The translations under genes and the position numbers were made by a program. Below the pieces are notes generated by a model that had not been told where the DNA came from, did not search any database, and saw only the letters and a program-made list of their open reading frames with translations. A DNA stretch of 64,000 nt from Lachnospiraceae bacterium. GTDB lineage: Bacteria; Bacillota; Clostridia; Lachnospirales; Lachnospiraceae. Positions 50,927 through 59,764 of the stretch are shown piece after piece. Each line of letters begins with the position of its first letter. Positions within the stretch are counted from its first letter, which is position 1. The stretch lies in contig JAILAD010000078.1 of NCBI GenBank assembly GCA_024681795.1, forward strand, positions 62,001-126,000. The letters are read 5' to 3'.

Positions 50927-53053
50927 TTATTTATAGTATTTTGAAGCATAATCAAAGTACTTATAGAGCCGGTCCTGATTCCGGAGTTTTTTTACTTTAT
51001 TCGTATTTTCGGAAACAAATGCGGAAAGTTTCTGCATATACTCTTCTTCCTTTATTTCCCCGTTTGCCACCATGGTCAGTCCCTTTTCCCAGCTTGCCGT
51101 AAGGGACGGATTCAGCATTTGAACAATGGAATTTCCGACCACGTCGTGTACCATTTCGCCGAGAAGCGTGGGCGTATAAATCTGCGTTTTCCGGTTCAGA
51201 TTCAGATATTTGATGTTCACAAGCTTTTTGATAATGGAATCCCTGGTTGCCGAGGTACCGATGCCGCTTCCCTTAATCTGCGCCCGAAGTTCCTCGTCTT
51301 CGATAAACTGGCCCGCATTTTCCATTGCAAGAATCAGACTTCCGGAATTATAACGTTTCGGGGGAGTTGTTTCTCCCTCTTTAATCAGAAATGCGGTTAC
51401 GGGAAGTTTTTCGCCTTTTTTTAATTTGGATAAGGCTTTTAAAAATTCCTCATCGCATTTCACATCTTCGGTCTGGTCGGGATCGTTACCGTTATCCGTT
51501 CCGTCAGAGTCTTCGGAACCGCTTTCCGTACCGGGATTTCCGGAAGGATTACCGTTCGTTTTTGTTTGATCGGAATCCGGAGCCGCATCTTTTGCTTCGA
51601 CTTTATTCTTTGCAAAAGAGTTTACGGTAACTTTTAAATATCCGTCATCTTTCAGCACCTTAAATGAGCTGAAAAATTTTTCCCCCTTCATGGAAGTTAT
51701 CAGCGACAGTTTTTCATAAACCGCAGGAGGGAAAAAGATACTTAAAAATCTTCTCACAATGACTTCATATACTTTGGCAGCCGTCGGATTCAGGGATTTT
51801 AAATTTGCGAATCCCTGACCGGTCGGAATGATTGCATAGTGATCCGTAATCTGCTTATCGTTAACGTACTTGGTTTTTGCAATATTTTTATAAAGTCCCA
51901 AATCCAGCGCTTCCTGTGCCAGATTCCCGATTACCGCATAGTTTCTTAAACCTTCGATATTTTTGTGAATCTCTTTGGCGATTGCGGTGGATAAAACCCT
52001 TGCATCCGTTCTGGGGTATGTCACGAGCTTTTTTTCATACAATTCCTGAATGATTTCAAGTGTCTGGCTGGGATCGATTTTAAAAAGTTTGGAACAAATA
52101 TTCTGTGCTTCCGCAAGATTAAACAAAAGCGGAGGGCTTTTCTTTTCTTTCTTTTTTTCGATATTTTCAATCAGGGACTCACCGTGGTAATTCTCATTGC
52201 TCCAGTCGGCATTGTCTGTTACGTAATCAATACAGGAATGCGCGTCCTTTTCTTCTTTAAAACCGTTTTCCTTATAAAGCAAAGGAGAATTCTCGTATTT
52301 GGATCCTTCCACCGCGCGGAATTCACCTTCCACATTTGTACCGAAAACATCATTCTGAATCAAAATCCGGTAAAACGGAGTTTTCGTAAAATTACGGATT
52401 TCCCGCTCTCTTTTGACAATCATGCCGAGTACACAGGTCATGACACGGCCGACACTGACCACGCCTTTATCGGCTTTTAAATAGTTTTTGATCTGATAAC
52501 CGTATTTTAAGGTCAGTGCACGCGAAAAATTGATTCCCATCAGGTAATCTTCCTTGGCACGGAGATATGCCGCATCGGATAGTGCATTATATTCCGAGAT
52601 GTCTTTCGCTTCTTTTAAGCCCCTCTTCATCTCCTCTTCGGTCTGGGAATCAATCCAGACACGCTTTTCGGTTTTACCGGTAACTCCCGCTTCCTGACGG
52701 ACCAGTCGGTAAATGTATTCTCCCTCGCGTCCCGAGTCGGTGCAGACGTAAATAGTTGAAACATCCGCACGGGTTAAAAGCCCCTTTACTATTTCAAACT
52801 GCTTCTTTACACTGCCGATTACCTCGTATTTATACTCTTCGGGAATAAACGGAATGGTGTCAAAAGTCCAGCGTTTGTATTTTTCGTCATAGACTTCGGG
52901 ATAACTCATAGAAACGAGATGCCCTACACACCAGGTCACGATGAATCGGTCGCCTTCCATATAGCCGTCTTTATTATTCATTTTTTCTCCGAGAACCTTT
53001 GCAAATTCCTTTGCCACGGAAGGCTTCTCGGCAATCAGTACAGTTTTTGACAT
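50927..53053 (-). CDS. topB: DNA topoisomerase III (TopB)
   Basis: A 708-residue type IA topoisomerase. The TOPRIM region starts MSKTVLIAEKPSVAKEFAKVL with the acidic motif CTDSGREGEYIYRLV, typical of Firmicute TopB. The catalytic Tyr is in KLVTYPRTDARVLS. An unusual acidic low-complexity insert (about 495-540; rich in Asp, Gly, Asn and Ser) lies in the C-terminal part. It acts on single-stranded crossings and works with RecQ-like helicases. It starts 20 bases after the DUF234-type gene ends. Confidence 0.95.
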   Translation of the reverse strand: MSKTVLIAEKPSVAKEFAKVLGEKMNNKDGYMEGDRFIVTWCVGHLVSMSYPEVYDEKYKRWTFDTIPFIPEEYKYEVIGSVKKQFEIVKGLLTRADVSTIYVCTDSGREGEYIYRLVRQEAGVTGKTEKRVWIDSQTEEEMKRGLKEAKDISEYNALSDAAYLRAKEDYLMGINFSRALTLKYGYQIKNYLKADKGVVSVGRVMTCVLGMIVKREREIRNFTKTPFYRILIQNDVFGTNVEGEFRAVEGSKYENSPLLYKENGFKEEKDAHSCIDYVTDNADWSNENYHGESLIENIEKKKEKKSPPLLFNLAEAQNICSKLFKIDPSQTLEIIQELYEKKLVTYPRTDARVLSTAIAKEIHKNIEGLRNYAVIGNLAQEALDLGLYKNIAKTKYVNDKQITDHYAIIPTGQGFANLKSLNPTAAKVYEVIVRRFLSIFFPPAVYEKLSLITSMKGEKFFSSFKVLKDDGYLKVTVNSFAKNKVEAKDAAPDSDQTKTNGNPSGNPGTESGSEDSDGTDNGNDPDQTEDVKCDEEFLKALSKLKKGEKLPVTAFLIKEGETTPPKRYNSGSLILAMENAGQFIEDEELRAQIKGSGIGTSATRDSIIKKLVNIKYLNLNRKTQIYTPTLLGEMVHDVVGNSIVQMLNPSLTASWEKGLTMVANGEIKEEEYMQKLSAFVSENTNKVKKLRNQDRLYKYFDYASKYYK

Positions 53054-53073
53054 AATAATTAATCCAAATTTTT

Positions 53074-54450
53074 TTAAGACAAATCCGTCCGGTCAAAAAG
53101 GAATACATTCTCTCTGTCTGCAAGTTCATTGAGCGTTTGGGAGTCAAATCCGTCCAGCGAAAACAGATAATAATAATCCGGTGTCAGATGAGTTTCTTTT
53201 GTGACGGAAACAAGCTTTATGAATTCATCATAGGTTAAAAGGCCGCGCTCTTTTTTGCAGTATCCGAATAAGAACTGTCTTTCCCTGTCCTGTGCAATAA
53301 TGTCAACCGTGCCGGTTTTTCCGACCCACTCTCCGTATTTGGTAAACTTAATCGGAAGATATTCGCGTTCATTAGCCAGGCACAAAAATTCCTCGCATAT
53401 GGTCGGAAAAATCTGCATACAGTAATTGTCGATATGATCTTTGATATACGTGTTGTAAAATTCCTCTTCACCGATTAACGATAGTTCGGTTTCGTGAGGA
53501 TAAAGAAAAGTAAAATAAAATTTTACAATCGGATTCTTAATGCGGTAAACACCTTTTTTGGTATTTTCCGCACCCGGGGTATCATAGGATTTAACCTTTT
53601 CCACAATCGAGATTTCCGTCAGGTTTTTCAGATAAACGGAAATCTTTGCCCTGGAAAAACCCGTATGAAGAAATAAATCGTTTAATTTATTCCGGCCTTC
53701 AGCCAAAGACGCAAGAATCGTCGAATAAACGGAAGGTTCCCTTAACTCGCTTTTGATTAAATCCATTCCGTAACTCCGGTATACACCGCCCGGAAGAAGG
53801 AAGGTTCCGATTATATTTTGCCGCAGGGAAAGTGCAGGCGTGAAGTGTTCATATGCGTCCTGCATTCCGCCCAGAATTGCATAAAATGACAGCAGTTTGT
53901 CAAACTCTTCCGTATTCATCATACAAACGATATCCAGAAATTCCAGAGGGTTAACTTTCACAAATCCCTGAAACTTTATTTTCTTCAGGAGAAGTTCCGA
54001 TACAAGGGTATTTTCCACCCAGTTTCCGCGTTCACTGACAAGCAGAACCATTATTTTATCTTCATAACGGTATTTTTGAATGAAGTCATTTAATTCTTCA
54101 AGAAAAGCAGAACCGCTCTGAATCAAAAAATGAAAATCAGAAAGAATCAGAAGCTTTTTTTCATGCTTATTCGGATTGACTGCGGAAATAACAGACTCAA
54201 AAACGGATGTGAACGAATAATCGAATTCGGTTTCTCCGTTCCAGTTAAGGGTTTTTGCGAATAAATAAGCCTGTTCCCTTCCGGATGCGGGAACGGCTTT
54301 CAGATATGTGGTATCCTTCCCTCCGGCGAATTCACGCCAGAGAGAAGATGTACCGACAAGATGTTCTCCGTAGAGAACAACAATGTTACTTTCTTTGCGT
54401 TCAAAGAAGTCGTTTAATGTATTCAGTTCTTCATTACGTCCCTGAAGCAT
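53074..54450 (-). CDS. DUF234 C-terminal archaeal-type ATPase-like protein with degenerate Walker A
   Basis: A 458-residue protein of the archaeal ATPase/DUF234 family: N-terminal P-loop region (about 1-220), a winged-helix region (about 230-310) and a C-terminal DUF234 domain (about 320-440) of PD-(D/E)xK-like fold. The Walker A should read GxxxxGK(S/T); here it is GEHLVGTSS (Gly28 to Ser36) with Thr replacing the Lys. Walker B is LLILSDFHFLI with a single Asp. ATP binding is therefore doubtful. Function unknown; it may bind DNA or act as an inactive relative of a family often linked to mobile elements. Confidence 0.8.
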   Translation of the reverse strand: MLQGRNEELNTLNDFFERKESNIVVLYGEHLVGTSSLWREFAGGKDTTYLKAVPASGREQAYLFAKTLNWNGETEFDYSFTSVFESVISAVNPNKHEKKLLILSDFHFLIQSGSAFLEELNDFIQKYRYEDKIMVLLVSERGNWVENTLVSELLLKKIKFQGFVKVNPLEFLDIVCMMNTEEFDKLLSFYAILGGMQDAYEHFTPALSLRQNIIGTFLLPGGVYRSYGMDLIKSELREPSVYSTILASLAEGRNKLNDLFLHTGFSRAKISVYLKNLTEISIVEKVKSYDTPGAENTKKGVYRIKNPIVKFYFTFLYPHETELSLIGEEEFYNTYIKDHIDNYCMQIFPTICEEFLCLANEREYLPIKFTKYGEWVGKTGTVDIIAQDRERQFLFGYCKKERGLLTYDEFIKLVSVTKETHLTPDYYYLFSLDGFDSQTLNELADRENVFLFDRTDLS

Positions 54451-54480
54451 TTAGTATTCCTGAAAAAATTCCGTATTGTT

Positions 54481-55566
54481 TTATTTGGCGGAAATATATC
54501 CCTGTGCTTTTAATAATTCTGCGCAAAGAACTGCACCGCCTGCGGCACCTCTGACCGTATTGTGGGAAAGGCCCACGAATTTCCAGTCATAGATGGAATC
54601 TTCACGGATTCTTCCGACGGAGATTCCCATACCGTGTTCAAAATCAACGTCTAACGTAACCTGGGGACGATTGTCTTCCTCAAGATACTGAATAAACTGC
54701 TTCGGTGCGGAAGGAAGATTAAGTTCCTGGGGAACACCTTTGAAGGAAGTGATTTTTTCAATCAGCTGCTCTTTCGTAGGATCCTTTTTGAATTTCACGA
54801 ATACGGATGCAGTATGTCCGTTTAATACCGGTACACGGATGCACTGGCTTGTAATTTTAATAAAATCAGCAGGCACGATAACACCGTCTTCGATTTTACC
54901 CCAGATTCTGAGAGGCTCTTTCTCGCTCTTTTCCTCTTCGCCGCCGATATAAGGAATAATGTTCCCTTCCATTTCGGGCCAGTCCTTAAATGTCTTTCCG
55001 GCACCGGAAATAGCCTGATACGTGGAAACAATCGCTTCATACGGCTCGAATTCCATCCATGCGGTTAAAACAGGTGCATAACTTTGAATGGAACAGTTCG
55101 GTTTTACTGCAATGAAGCCGCGCTTTGTACCGAGACGTTTTTTCTGGAATTCAATGACTTTCATGTGTTCCGGATTAATCTCGGGAACCACCATAGGTAC
55201 ATCGGGAGTCCAGCGGTGTGCGGAATTATTGGAAACTACGGGAGTTTCTGATTTTGCATAACGCTCTTCGATTGCACGGATTTCATCTTTCGTCATATCC
55301 ACTGCGGAAAACACAAAATCAACTACGGCGGAAATTGCATCCACATCATTGACGTCTTTTACGATTAAACTCTTTACCGCTTCCGGCATCGGAGTGGTCA
55401 TTTTCCATCTTCCGCCAACGGCTTCTTCATATGTTTTACCGGCACTTCTCGGGCTTGCTGCCACCGTAACAACTTCAAACCAGGGATGATTTTCAAGTAA
55501 AGAGGTAAATCTCTGCCCTACCATACCCGTTGCGCCTAAAATTCCGACTCTTAATTTCTCACTCAT
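54481..55566 (-). CDS. asd: aspartate-semialdehyde dehydrogenase
   Basis: A 361-residue Asd that reduces aspartyl phosphate on the way to lysine, threonine and methionine. The NADPH loop GILGATGMVGQRFTSLLENHP, the catalytic Cys in AVKPNCSIQSYAPVLTAW and the His in VLNGHTASVFVKFKK are present. Length is normal. It has its own promoter overlapping the end of argH, and is followed 30 bases later by the DUF234-type gene. Confidence 0.97.
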   Translation of the reverse strand: MSEKLRVGILGATGMVGQRFTSLLENHPWFEVVTVAASPRSAGKTYEEAVGGRWKMTTPMPEAVKSLIVKDVNDVDAISAVVDFVFSAVDMTKDEIRAIEERYAKSETPVVSNNSAHRWTPDVPMVVPEINPEHMKVIEFQKKRLGTKRGFIAVKPNCSIQSYAPVLTAWMEFEPYEAIVSTYQAISGAGKTFKDWPEMEGNIIPYIGGEEEKSEKEPLRIWGKIEDGVIVPADFIKITSQCIRVPVLNGHTASVFVKFKKDPTKEQLIEKITSFKGVPQELNLPSAPKQFIQYLEEDNRPQVTLDVDFEHGMGISVGRIREDSIYDWKFVGLSHNTVRGAAGGAVLCAELLKAQGYISAK

Positions 55567-55660
55567 TTTCGTACTCCTTTTTGTACCTGTAACATTATTT
55601 ATATTTTAAATGAGTCATCAGATTCATTAAAAATATCAGATAAAGAAATAAATTCCTATT

Positions 55661-55689
55661 AAAATAGTACAAAGCAAATAAAATGTCAA
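55661..55689 (-). promoter_or_regulatory. asd promoter overlapping the argH stop
   Basis: Minus strand: TTGACA (55684-55689), 17-base spacer, TATTTT (55661-55666), about 95 bases before the asd start. The -35 overlaps the argH stop codon, so asd can be transcribed independently of argH. Confidence 0.65.
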
Positions 55690-57068
55690 GCGTGTAATTT
55701 TAATATCTTTTCATAACGTTTAATTGCTTCGTTTACGGCAGCCTCGGAAGGTGCTCCTTTTGTCAGTCTTCTGTTTACGCATGTCTTTAACGAAATCGCA
55801 TCATAGAGATCGTTTTCAAAATCGGGACAGATTTCTTTTAATTCCTCCAAAGACAAATCTTCAATCGCACAGTTCTTTTCGATGCATTTAAGGACAAGAC
55901 GACCGATTACGGAATGCGCATCCCGGAAAGGCATACCTTTCTTCACCAGATAATCTGCGGCATCCGTTGCATTGGTAAAGCCCATCATGGCACTTTTTTC
56001 CATAATATCCTTGTGGAAAGTAATGGTTTTTAACATGCCGGAGAATAAGTGCAGGCAGTCCTTTACGGTATCAAATGCATCAAATGCAACCTCTTTGTCT
56101 TCCTGCATATCTTTGTTATATGCAAGGGGAAGTCCTTTCATGGTGGTAAGTAAGGACATTAAATCTCCATAGACTCTTCCGGTCTTTCCGCGAACAAGTT
56201 CCGCAATGTCGGGATTCTTTTTCTGCGGCATAATGGAAGAACCGGTAGAAAAAGCATCATCCATTTCCACGAACTGATATTCATTCGAATTCCAGAGAAT
56301 CAGTTCCTCGCTGAATCGGCTTAAATGCATCATAATTGTGGATAAAGCCGATAAAAACTCAATCAGATAATCTCTGTCCGATACAGAGTCCATGGAATTA
56401 AACGTAGCGGAATCAAAACCGAGATCCTTTGCAACCGTTTCTCTGTCCAGAGGATAGGTGGTTCCGGCAAGCGCTCCGGCACCCAGCGGACATACGTTCA
56501 ATCTTTTCCTGATATCAATCAGTCTTGCGGAATCCCTTAAAAACATTTCCATATAGGCGCCCATATAGTGGGAAAGTGTAACGGGCTGTGCCTTCTGAAG
56601 ATGGGTGAATCCGGGCATATAGGTATCCGTATTCTGTTTGATGATGTCAAGAAGTACACATTCCAATTCGTGTAAAAGTTCCGAAACGGCATCCAGTTCA
56701 TCTCTTGTGTACAATTTCATATCCAGCGCTACCTGGTCATTCCTGCTTCTTCCGGTATGAAGTTTTTTTCCGACATCTCCGATTCTGTCAATCAGATTTG
56801 CTTCCACGAAACTGTGAATATCCTCGTGTTCCGGGGTGATTTCCAGTTTTCCGTTGTCAATATCAAGAAGAATCGATTTTAATCCCTTTTTGATTAAATT
56901 CGCTTCTTTTTTTGTAATTATTCCCTGCTCACCGAGCATTTTTACATGTGCAATGGACCCGATAATATCATGCTTATATAATCTTTTGTCAAAATCGATG
57001 GAAGCATTAAAACGAAATACGTCCCGGTCCGTAGCTTTTGTAAATCTGCCGCCCCAAAGGTCTGCCAT
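55686..57068 (-). CDS. argH: argininosuccinate lyase
   Basis: A 460-residue ArgH, last step of arginine biosynthesis (argininosuccinate to arginine and fumarate). Signature GSSIMPQKKNPDIAELVRGK contains the catalytic Ser; substrate loops LHTGRSRNDQVALDMKLY and TYMPGFTHLQKAQPVTLSHY are typical. Starts 50 bases after the tRNA-Thr terminator, with AAGGAG before the ATG; no separate argH promoter was found. Confidence 0.98.
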   Translation of the reverse strand: MADLWGGRFTKATDRDVFRFNASIDFDKRLYKHDIIGSIAHVKMLGEQGIITKKEANLIKKGLKSILLDIDNGKLEITPEHEDIHSFVEANLIDRIGDVGKKLHTGRSRNDQVALDMKLYTRDELDAVSELLHELECVLLDIIKQNTDTYMPGFTHLQKAQPVTLSHYMGAYMEMFLRDSARLIDIRKRLNVCPLGAGALAGTTYPLDRETVAKDLGFDSATFNSMDSVSDRDYLIEFLSALSTIMMHLSRFSEELILWNSNEYQFVEMDDAFSTGSSIMPQKKNPDIAELVRGKTGRVYGDLMSLLTTMKGLPLAYNKDMQEDKEVAFDAFDTVKDCLHLFSGMLKTITFHKDIMEKSAMMGFTNATDAADYLVKKGMPFRDAHSVIGRLVLKCIEKNCAIEDLSLEELKEICPDFENDLYDAISLKTCVNRRLTKGAPSEAAVNEAIKRYEKILKLHA

Positions 57069-57118
57069 AATCTCTCCTTTAATTCACCCGGCTCATTCAG
57101 CCGATGTTTTATTTGCAT

Positions 57119-57148
57119 AAAAAAACCATACCTCACGTGGTATGGTTT
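57119..57148 (-). terminator. terminator after tRNA-Thr
   Basis: AAACCATACC pairs with GGTATGGTTT around 6 bases and runs into TTTT on the minus strand, immediately downstream of the tRNA. Confidence 0.8.
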
Positions 57149-57150
57149 AG

Positions 57151-57223
57151 AGCCGGAAATCAGACTCGAACTGACGACCCCTTCATTACGAGTGAAGTGC
57201 TCTACCGACTGAGCTATTCCGGC
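57151..57223 (-). tRNA. tRNA-Thr (anticodon CGU)
   Basis: A 73-base tRNA. The 7-bp acceptor stem is GCCGGAA/TTCCGGC with discriminator U. The anticodon arm reads CUUCA-CUCGUAA-UGAAG, giving anticodon CGU (reads ACG, threonine). The T arm contains GTTCGAGTC. CCA is not encoded. It lies alone between argH and the GlgB-like gene. Confidence 0.95.
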
Positions 57224-57246
57224 AAGTCGACCTGCGACCACGTGTT

Positions 57247-57275
57247 ATTATATCTGTTTCAAATTAAAAGTGCAA
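57247..57275 (-). promoter_or_regulatory. tRNA-Thr promoter
   Basis: Minus strand: TTGCAC (57270-57275), 17-base spacer, TATAAT (57247-57252), 24 bases before the 5' end of the tRNA. Confidence 0.8.
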
Positions 57276-57285
57276 GAAGAAATCC

Positions 57286-59688
57286 TTATTTTAATATTTT
57301 TTCGAGTTCTTTCACCTGATTTTCGGCATTTTTCTTTGCATTTTCAATGATGGAATTCTTTTCTGCTTCAATTTCTTTAATTCTGCTTTCCGCATTTTTC
57401 ACGGCTTCGGCTATAATACGCTGCTTTTCTTCTTCCACTTCTTTCTTTTTGGTTTCTACGTAGCGTACTTTTTCCTGATATTTCCTCTTTGCAATCTGTT
57501 CCTGTTCTTTTTCCGTAAAAGGACGATAGGAAAAAATCTGCATGCTCATTGCGGGAATGCTGACAGTAGCCGACTGTGTGAATCCGTCCATCGGGATTTC
57601 CTTTGTGGAGATTGCGCTTTTGTTAATCAGTCCGCCTTCCGTATATTTTTCGTCATCAGTGGTGAATATTTCTTTGATTTTTCCTTCCCTGGGAAGACCG
57701 AACGAATATTTCTCAATTTCATGATTGGAGAAATTGAAAATAATGAATTCCGTTGTGTTTCCGGATAAATCACTTCTCTGGAAAATGAAGACGTTATCCG
57801 TCGGGTCGTCCGATTTAATCAATGTGAAGTTGGCACTCTTTTCCCCTTCCGGATGATACAGTTCCTTTGCTTCGTACATGGCAAACATATCTTTGATGCA
57901 CTGAATTTTATTGATAAAAATTCTGGCTTCTTTTAAAGAAGTTGCATAGGGATTTGCAAAATAACTTTCTTCACAGAAATTGTCGGTTCCCATGAAATTC
58001 AGTTTTTTTCCGGGAAATACGCTTAAAAATGCATTTGCCAAAACCACGTTTTTGATTTTGTCTTCCAGTGTTCCGGGCATTCTCATCAGCATGGAAACAA
58101 AATCCCTGGAAGATGCCTTGTAGGAAAACGGGAGAATAAAATCTTCATGGAAAGCATAATGAATCAGATCCGCAAATTCATAATAATGCTCATTTCTGTA
58201 AAACGGATCGTTCTGCAGATAGGAAATGACGCCGGTTTCAAATCCGGTGTTCAGGATATAATCAAACAAAAGGGAATCCTTGCCGGATTTCACCGTTACA
58301 TTTTCCAGGACACCGTCGGAGGATGCGATCTTAAATACATGCGGATACTTTTTCGCGATTTTTCCGTTTAATTTCTTTAAGAAACGTACTCCGGAAAGAT
58401 TTAAGTTTCCGCCGTATTCATTCGGAATCCACTCGCCTGCCCTCTTTCCGTAATCCAGATATAAAAGTGCAGCAAGATCCGGAATCCTGTATCCGTCAAG
58501 ATGATAGGTTTCAATCAGATAAAGTGCAGCGGAAATCAGATAACTTTGTACAAATCCGTTTGAAAAATCGAATGCAAAACCACCGAATCCGGGCTGATAC
58601 ATGACTCTTTCATCTGCGGATTCAAACAAAGCCTCTCCGTCAAAGAAATGAAGTCCCGCTTCCGTTCCCGCAAAATAGGAAACCGGAAAATCAACGGATA
58701 CGGACAGATTTGCTTCATGAAGTTTGTTTACAAATTCCTTAAATATTTCAGGCCCGCCCAGTTTCTTTGAAATTGCATAGATTCCGAGAATGTGCATTCT
58801 GTCGTTTGCATCCGGAAGAGGCTCGTAAATACCCATCAGATGAATTCCCGTATAGGAATATTCCTTGCAGTGTTTCAGCAAAACAGGAAGTAAATCCAGA
58901 CAGTTTTCGGTCTTTTCGTCAAGAAGCGAAAACAAATCCACTTCATAAAAATGTGTTGCGGATTTTAAGGCAACATTTTTAGCGGCTTTTTTATCGGAAG
59001 AACCGATATGACTGCATATTACGGAATTTCTTCCGTTCTGGCACAAAGCGAAAGGATCGGCTTTTTCAATATTCTTCGACCCGCGTCCTTTAATGGAATA
59101 ACGATATTCCGTTCCTTCCTCTGCACCGGGTACGAACAGTGAAAACACTCCCGTACTCTCATTCTTTTCCATCAGATGAGAGCCTTCCTTGAAATTGTTA
59201 AAATCGCCGAGAATGCTGATTTTCTGGGCTTTCGGCGCATAGACCGAAAATAAAATTCCTTCCACCCCGTCAAACTTCATTTTCTTTGTACCGAGAATCT
59301 GCGAAGCCGTTTCGTTCGTTCCGCGTTTAATGGATGCGATTCCCTTATCGTCAACAGCAGCCTTAAAAGAATACGGGTCATATACATTTTTCTTCTCCGC
59401 ATTTGCGTATTCAATCGTATACGTATAGGAGTCAAAGGTTTCTTTTGTCAGAAATACGGCAAAGAATCCGGCTTCGTCCACAAGTTCCATTTCCACTTTT
59501 TTTGTCTTTTTTGTTTTGCCGTTGTACAGATTGGCATAAACTTTGGAAGCTTCAGGGAAAAATGCCTGCAGAATTTTTTCGGACTTGCGTGTATGCAGTC
59601 CTAAAACGGTTGACGGCTTTGCGCAGTCCGCATATACGATGGATTCAATTTCCTCCCAGTTCATAAGGGCATACTGTTTTTTGTTCAT
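57286..59688 (-). CDS. GlgB-like protein lacking all three catalytic residues, with C-terminal coiled coil
   Basis: An 800-residue protein homologous to 1,4-alpha-glucan branching enzyme. Two CBM48-like domains span about 20-230 (ILGDFNNFKEGSHLMEKNES). The (beta-alpha)8 barrel follows (about 245-600) with GlgB-like blocks YHLDGYRIPDLAALLYLDYG, AGEWIPNEYGGNLN and SVFPGKKLNFMGTDN. In active GlgB the three catalytic residues are Asp (RVDAV), Glu (AEES) and Asp (SHDE); here they are Pro403, Ser456 and Lys524. Residues about 690-800 are an unusual charged coiled coil (VRYVETKKKEVEEEKQRI, ENAKKNAENQVKEL). It is therefore probably a non-enzymatic glycan-binding or scaffold protein. Downstream of the DUF1015 gene; no other glycogen gene is in the window. 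Confidence 0.9.
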   Translation of the reverse strand: MNKKQYALMNWEEIESIVYADCAKPSTVLGLHTRKSEKILQAFFPEASKVYANLYNGKTKKTKKVEMELVDEAGFFAVFLTKETFDSYTYTIEYANAEKKNVYDPYSFKAAVDDKGIASIKRGTNETASQILGTKKMKFDGVEGILFSVYAPKAQKISILGDFNNFKEGSHLMEKNESTGVFSLFVPGAEEGTEYRYSIKGRGSKNIEKADPFALCQNGRNSVICSHIGSSDKKAAKNVALKSATHFYEVDLFSLLDEKTENCLDLLPVLLKHCKEYSYTGIHLMGIYEPLPDANDRMHILGIYAISKKLGGPEIFKEFVNKLHEANLSVSVDFPVSYFAGTEAGLHFFDGEALFESADERVMYQPGFGGFAFDFSNGFVQSYLISAALYLIETYHLDGYRIPDLAALLYLDYGKRAGEWIPNEYGGNLNLSGVRFLKKLNGKIAKKYPHVFKIASSDGVLENVTVKSGKDSLLFDYILNTGFETGVISYLQNDPFYRNEHYYEFADLIHYAFHEDFILPFSYKASSRDFVSMLMRMPGTLEDKIKNVVLANAFLSVFPGKKLNFMGTDNFCEESYFANPYATSLKEARIFINKIQCIKDMFAMYEAKELYHPEGEKSANFTLIKSDDPTDNVFIFQRSDLSGNTTEFIIFNFSNHEIEKYSFGLPREGKIKEIFTTDDEKYTEGGLINKSAISTKEIPMDGFTQSATVSIPAMSMQIFSYRPFTEKEQEQIAKRKYQEKVRYVETKKKEVEEEKQRIIAEAVKNAESRIKEIEAEKNSIIENAKKNAENQVKELEKILK

Positions 59689-59764
59689 GGATTTTTTCCT
59701 TTCAGGTGAATTCAGACATTTTCCGGTTAAATCTAAGCCTGTACCGGCATTTATGAAAACATAA

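Noticed and set aside
50927-53053. DSG instead of DxD in the TopB TOPRIM motif as a lost active site
   Set aside because: Firmicute TopB proteins commonly read DAGREGE at this position, so it is normal for the family.
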